From NCBI GenBank assembly GCA_035309005.1, contig DATGFP010000155.1, positions 23,792 to 87,791 on the forward strand: a stretch of 64,000 nucleotides of DNA, in the 5' to 3' direction. Shown one piece after another: positions 62,201 through 64,000 of this stretch (position 1 is the first letter of the stretch; each line of letters starts with the position of its first letter). This DNA is from DATARH01 sp035309005. Its GTDB lineage: Bacteria > Pseudomonadota > Alphaproteobacteria > ATCC43930 > CGMCC-115725. Below the pieces are notes generated by a model. The model was not told the DNA's origin and did not search any database. It worked only from the letters and a program-made list of their open reading frames with translations. The translations under genes and the position numbers were made by a program.

Positions 62201-62832
62201 AAATCCTCGGCCTGTTGCTCGCCGGCGGCCAGTCGCGCCGCATGGGCGGCGGCGACAAATGTTTGCGCCCGCTCGCCGGGCAGACGCTGCTCGACCATGT
62301 GATCGCGCGGCTGCGGCCGCAGGTCGCCGCGCTGGTCCTCAACGCCAACGGCGACCCCGCGCGGTTCGCCCGCTTCGGGCTGCCGGTGGTGGCGGACAGC
62401 GTCGCCGATTTCGCCGGGCCCTTGGCCGGCATCCTCGCCGGGCTCGATTGGGCCGCCGCCAATTTGCCCGATTGCCCGCTGGTCCTCAGCGTCGCGACCG
62501 ACGCGCCGTTTTTGCCGACCGATCTGGTGGCACGTCTCGTGGCGGGGCTGGAGGCGGCCGGCGCCGAACTGGCCTGCGCCGCCTCGGGCGGTCAGCCGCA
62601 TCCGGTGGTCGGGCTGTGGCCGGTGCGCTTGCGCGAGGCGCTGCGCCGCGCGCTCAACGAGGAGGGTGTCCGCAAGGTCGACGTCTGGACCGCGCGCTAC
62701 CCTTTCGCGACGATTGATTTCGCGCTCGAACCGATCGATCCGTTTTTCAACGCCAACCGCCCCGAGGATCTCGACCGCGCCGCGGCAATGCTGTCGGTGT
62801 CGGTGGCTACTGGAACAGCTTCAGCGCGTTGA
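62197..62832 (+). CDS. mobA: Molybdenum cofactor guanylyltransferase MobA
   Basis: MobA attaches GMP to molybdopterin to make the bis-MGD cofactor used by formate dehydrogenases. The glycine-rich GTP loop is LLLAGGQSRRMGGGDKCL. Later DFAGPLAGILAGL, VATDAPFLPTDLVARL and the FxNANRPEDL (here FFNANRPEDL) motif are seen. Length 211. It overlaps fdhD, consistent with joint formate dehydrogenase maturation. Its 3' end overlaps the convergent MFS small-subunit gene by 26 bases. Confidence 0.95.
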   Translation: MKILGLLLAGGQSRRMGGGDKCLRPLAGQTLLDHVIARLRPQVAALVLNANGDPARFARFGLPVVADSVADFAGPLAGILAGLDWAAANLPDCPLVLSVATDAPFLPTDLVARLVAGLEAAGAELACAASGGQPHPVVGLWPVRLREALRRALNEEGVRKVDVWTARYPFATIDFALEPIDPFFNANRPEDLDRAAAMLSVSVATGTASAR

Positions 62833-62917
62833 TGCACGTCTCGACGACCCCCCAGGTGAGCGGAATCCCGACAAAGCCCCAGGCGAGCACCAGCTTCAGC
62901 GTCATGTTTTCGGCCAT
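62807..62917 (-). CDS. 36-residue MFS transporter small subunit
   Basis: A 36-residue membrane peptide: MAENMTLKLVLAWGFVGIPL, then TWGVVETCINALKLFQ. It has one helix with the WGFVGIPLTWGV pattern that I recognise from very small proteins encoded beside oxalate/formate-type MFS carriers. ATG at 62917-62915 has GGGAG six bases upstream, and the gene is 11 bases after the MFS stop. It overlaps mobA by 26 bases on the opposite strand. Function, probably with the MFS carrier, is not proven. Confidence 0.8.
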   Translation of the reverse strand: MAENMTLKLVLAWGFVGIPLTWGVVETCINALKLFQ

Positions 62918-62928
62918 GGTTTGCTCCC

Positions 62929-64000
62929 TCAGTCCGCCAGGCCCATCGCGTCGGCCGCGTCCTGGCGCATGTAGTGGCGCTCGTCGACCGCCCGGATCAG
63001 GAGATTGCAGAAGAAGCCGACCAGCAGCAGTCCCGCCATCACATACATCGTGACATTGTAGGCCTGCGCCTTCGGCACGCCGTGGTCGATCTGGTACTCG
63101 CGCATGTAGTTGACGATGACCGGGCCGAAGATGCCGGCCATCGACCAGGCGGTGATCAGCATGCCGTGGATGGCGCCGACATAGCGCGTGCCGAACATGT
63201 CGCGCAGATAGGCCGGCACGGTCGCGAAACCGCCGCCATACATGCTGATGATCACGAGAAAGCACAGCACGAACAGCGTGACGCTGCCGATCCGGCCGGT
63301 CGTCGGCACCGCGGCGTAGAGCAGCATGCCGAGCAGGAAGAACGCGAAATAGGTGTTCTTTCTGCCGATCAAATCGGAGGTCGAGGCCCAGAAAAACCGC
63401 CCGACCATGTTGAAGAGGCTCATCAGCCCGACAAAGCCGGCCGCGGCGAGCGCCGTGACGCGGCCCGGAAACATCTCCTGGCTCATCGCCGAGGCCTGCC
63501 CGATAACCCCGATGCCGGCCGTGACGTTGAGGCACAGCACCCACCAGATCAGCCAGAATTGCGGCGTCTTCAGCGCCTCGTAGACGTAGACGTCGCGATT
63601 GGTCACGAGCGGCTTCGGCTGGGAGGGCGCGAGGTAGCCCGCGGGCGCCCAGCCCGGCGCCGGGATGCGCACGATCCACGCCCCGACCATCATGAAGCAC
63701 AGATAGATCACGCCGAGGCAGACGAAGGCCTCGGCGACGCCGATATGCGTGGGCGTGGTAAACTCCTTCATCAGCCATACCGACAAGGGCGAGGCAATAA
63801 AGGCGCCGCCGCCAAACCCCATGATCGCCATGCCGGTGGCCATGCCGGGGCGGTCGGGAAACCATTTGATCAGGGTCGAAACCGGCGAGATGTAGCCGAG
63901 CCCCAGCCCGATCCCGCCGATGACGCCATAGCCGAGATAGACGACCCAGATATTGTGCAGCTGGACGCCGACGGCCGAGACGATAAAGCCGCTGCCGAAG
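62929..64000 (-). CDS. Oxalate/formate-type MFS transporter (N-terminus beyond window)
   Basis: The frame is open to the window edge, so the first part of the gene is missing. It has at least nine visible membrane segments and OFA-family features: GGIGLGLGYISPVSTLIKWF near the edge, GFGGGAFIASPLSVWLM, then the central loop with NRDVYVYEALKTPQFWLIWWVLC and SLFNMVGRFFWASTSDLIGRKNTY. An oxalate:formate antiporter role fits the adjacent formate-dehydrogenase maturation genes but is inferred. Upstream control is outside the window. Confidence 0.9.
   Translation of the reverse strand, partial: FGSGFIVSAVGVQLHNIWVVYLGYGVIGGIGLGLGYISPVSTLIKWFPDRPGMATGMAIMGFGGGAFIASPLSVWLMKEFTTPTHIGVAEAFVCLGVIYLCFMMVGAWIVRIPAPGWAPAGYLAPSQPKPLVTNRDVYVYEALKTPQFWLIWWVLCLNVTAGIGVIGQASAMSQEMFPGRVTALAAAGFVGLMSLFNMVGRFFWASTSDLIGRKNTYFAFFLLGMLLYAAVPTTGRIGSVTLFVLCFLVIISMYGGGFATVPAYLRDMFGTRYVGAIHGMLITAWSMAGIFGPVIVNYMREYQIDHGVPKAQAYNVTMYVMAGLLLVGFFCNLLIRAVDERHYMRQDAADAMGLAD

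Overview
The window is very GC-rich DNA with dense, often overlapping genes (repeated ATGA/GTGA stop-start junctions). Gene content and order point to an alphaproteobacterium, probably near the Rhodospirillales: nrdR-rib-nusB, a proton-pumping pyrophosphatase, a class A RNase P RNA just upstream of a dcw cluster, and SorAB-type sulfite dehydrogenase. The placement is inferred from gene content only. No rRNA, convincing tRNA, CRISPR array, insertion sequence or prophage was seen. Accessory DNA is limited to small inserts and palindromic intergenic repeats.

Layout. 1-5.5 kb: end of nrdR, riboflavin genes ribD-ribE-ribH, nusB and hppA. 5.5-13.1 kb: a small membrane protein, an amidohydrolase, a 26-residue microprotein on the minus strand, a DMT exporter convergent with acnA, a small winged-helix-like protein, a LysR regulator and a coiled-coil membrane protein. 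13.1-31.4 kb: rnpB, then a nearly continuous division and cell-wall cluster, mraZ-rsmH-ftsL-ftsI-murE-mraY-murD-ftsW-murG-murC-murB-ftsQ-ftsA-ftsZ-lpxC. It lacks exactly murF and ddl. A four-box MraZ operator with exact 10-bp period precedes it. 31.4-35.5 kb: bamD, then a NEW3-domain membrane protein with an ABC-2 ATPase and permease. 35.7-40.8 kb: an acyl-CoA-dehydrogenase-fold flavoprotein, a long-chain acyl-CoA ligase and oligoendopeptidase F.

40.9-42.4 kb holds two toxin-antitoxin modules back to back, BrnT/BrnA and FitA/FitB-like (RHH/VapC), each with recognisable palindromic operator candidates. Next come a UbiB/ABC1-type kinase, a PP2C phosphatase, SorA/SorB, a HAD phosphatase and a small lipoprotein. 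47.2-55.5 kb is a polysaccharide locus: UDP-xylose synthase and UDP-glucose dehydrogenase diverge from galE. galE is followed by a 909-residue glycosidase-glycosyltransferase fusion and an ABC exporter, which together resemble a glucan synthesis and export unit.

55.9-64 kb: a LytM/M23 envelope peptidase, N-formylglutamate amidohydrolase-like enzyme, a PNPOx-fold protein, nadK and moaA (minus strand), DUF29, fdhD-mobA, and at the window edge an oxalate/formate-type MFS carrier with a 36-residue partner. moaA, mobA, fdhD and the carrier form a molybdenum/formate theme, and SorA elsewhere in the window also uses molybdopterin.

Leading candidates for new biology are the glycosidase-glycosyltransferase plus exporter module, the NEW3-ABC module, the paired loss of murF and ddl from the dcw cluster, the UbiB-like kinase/PP2C pair, and the microproteins.
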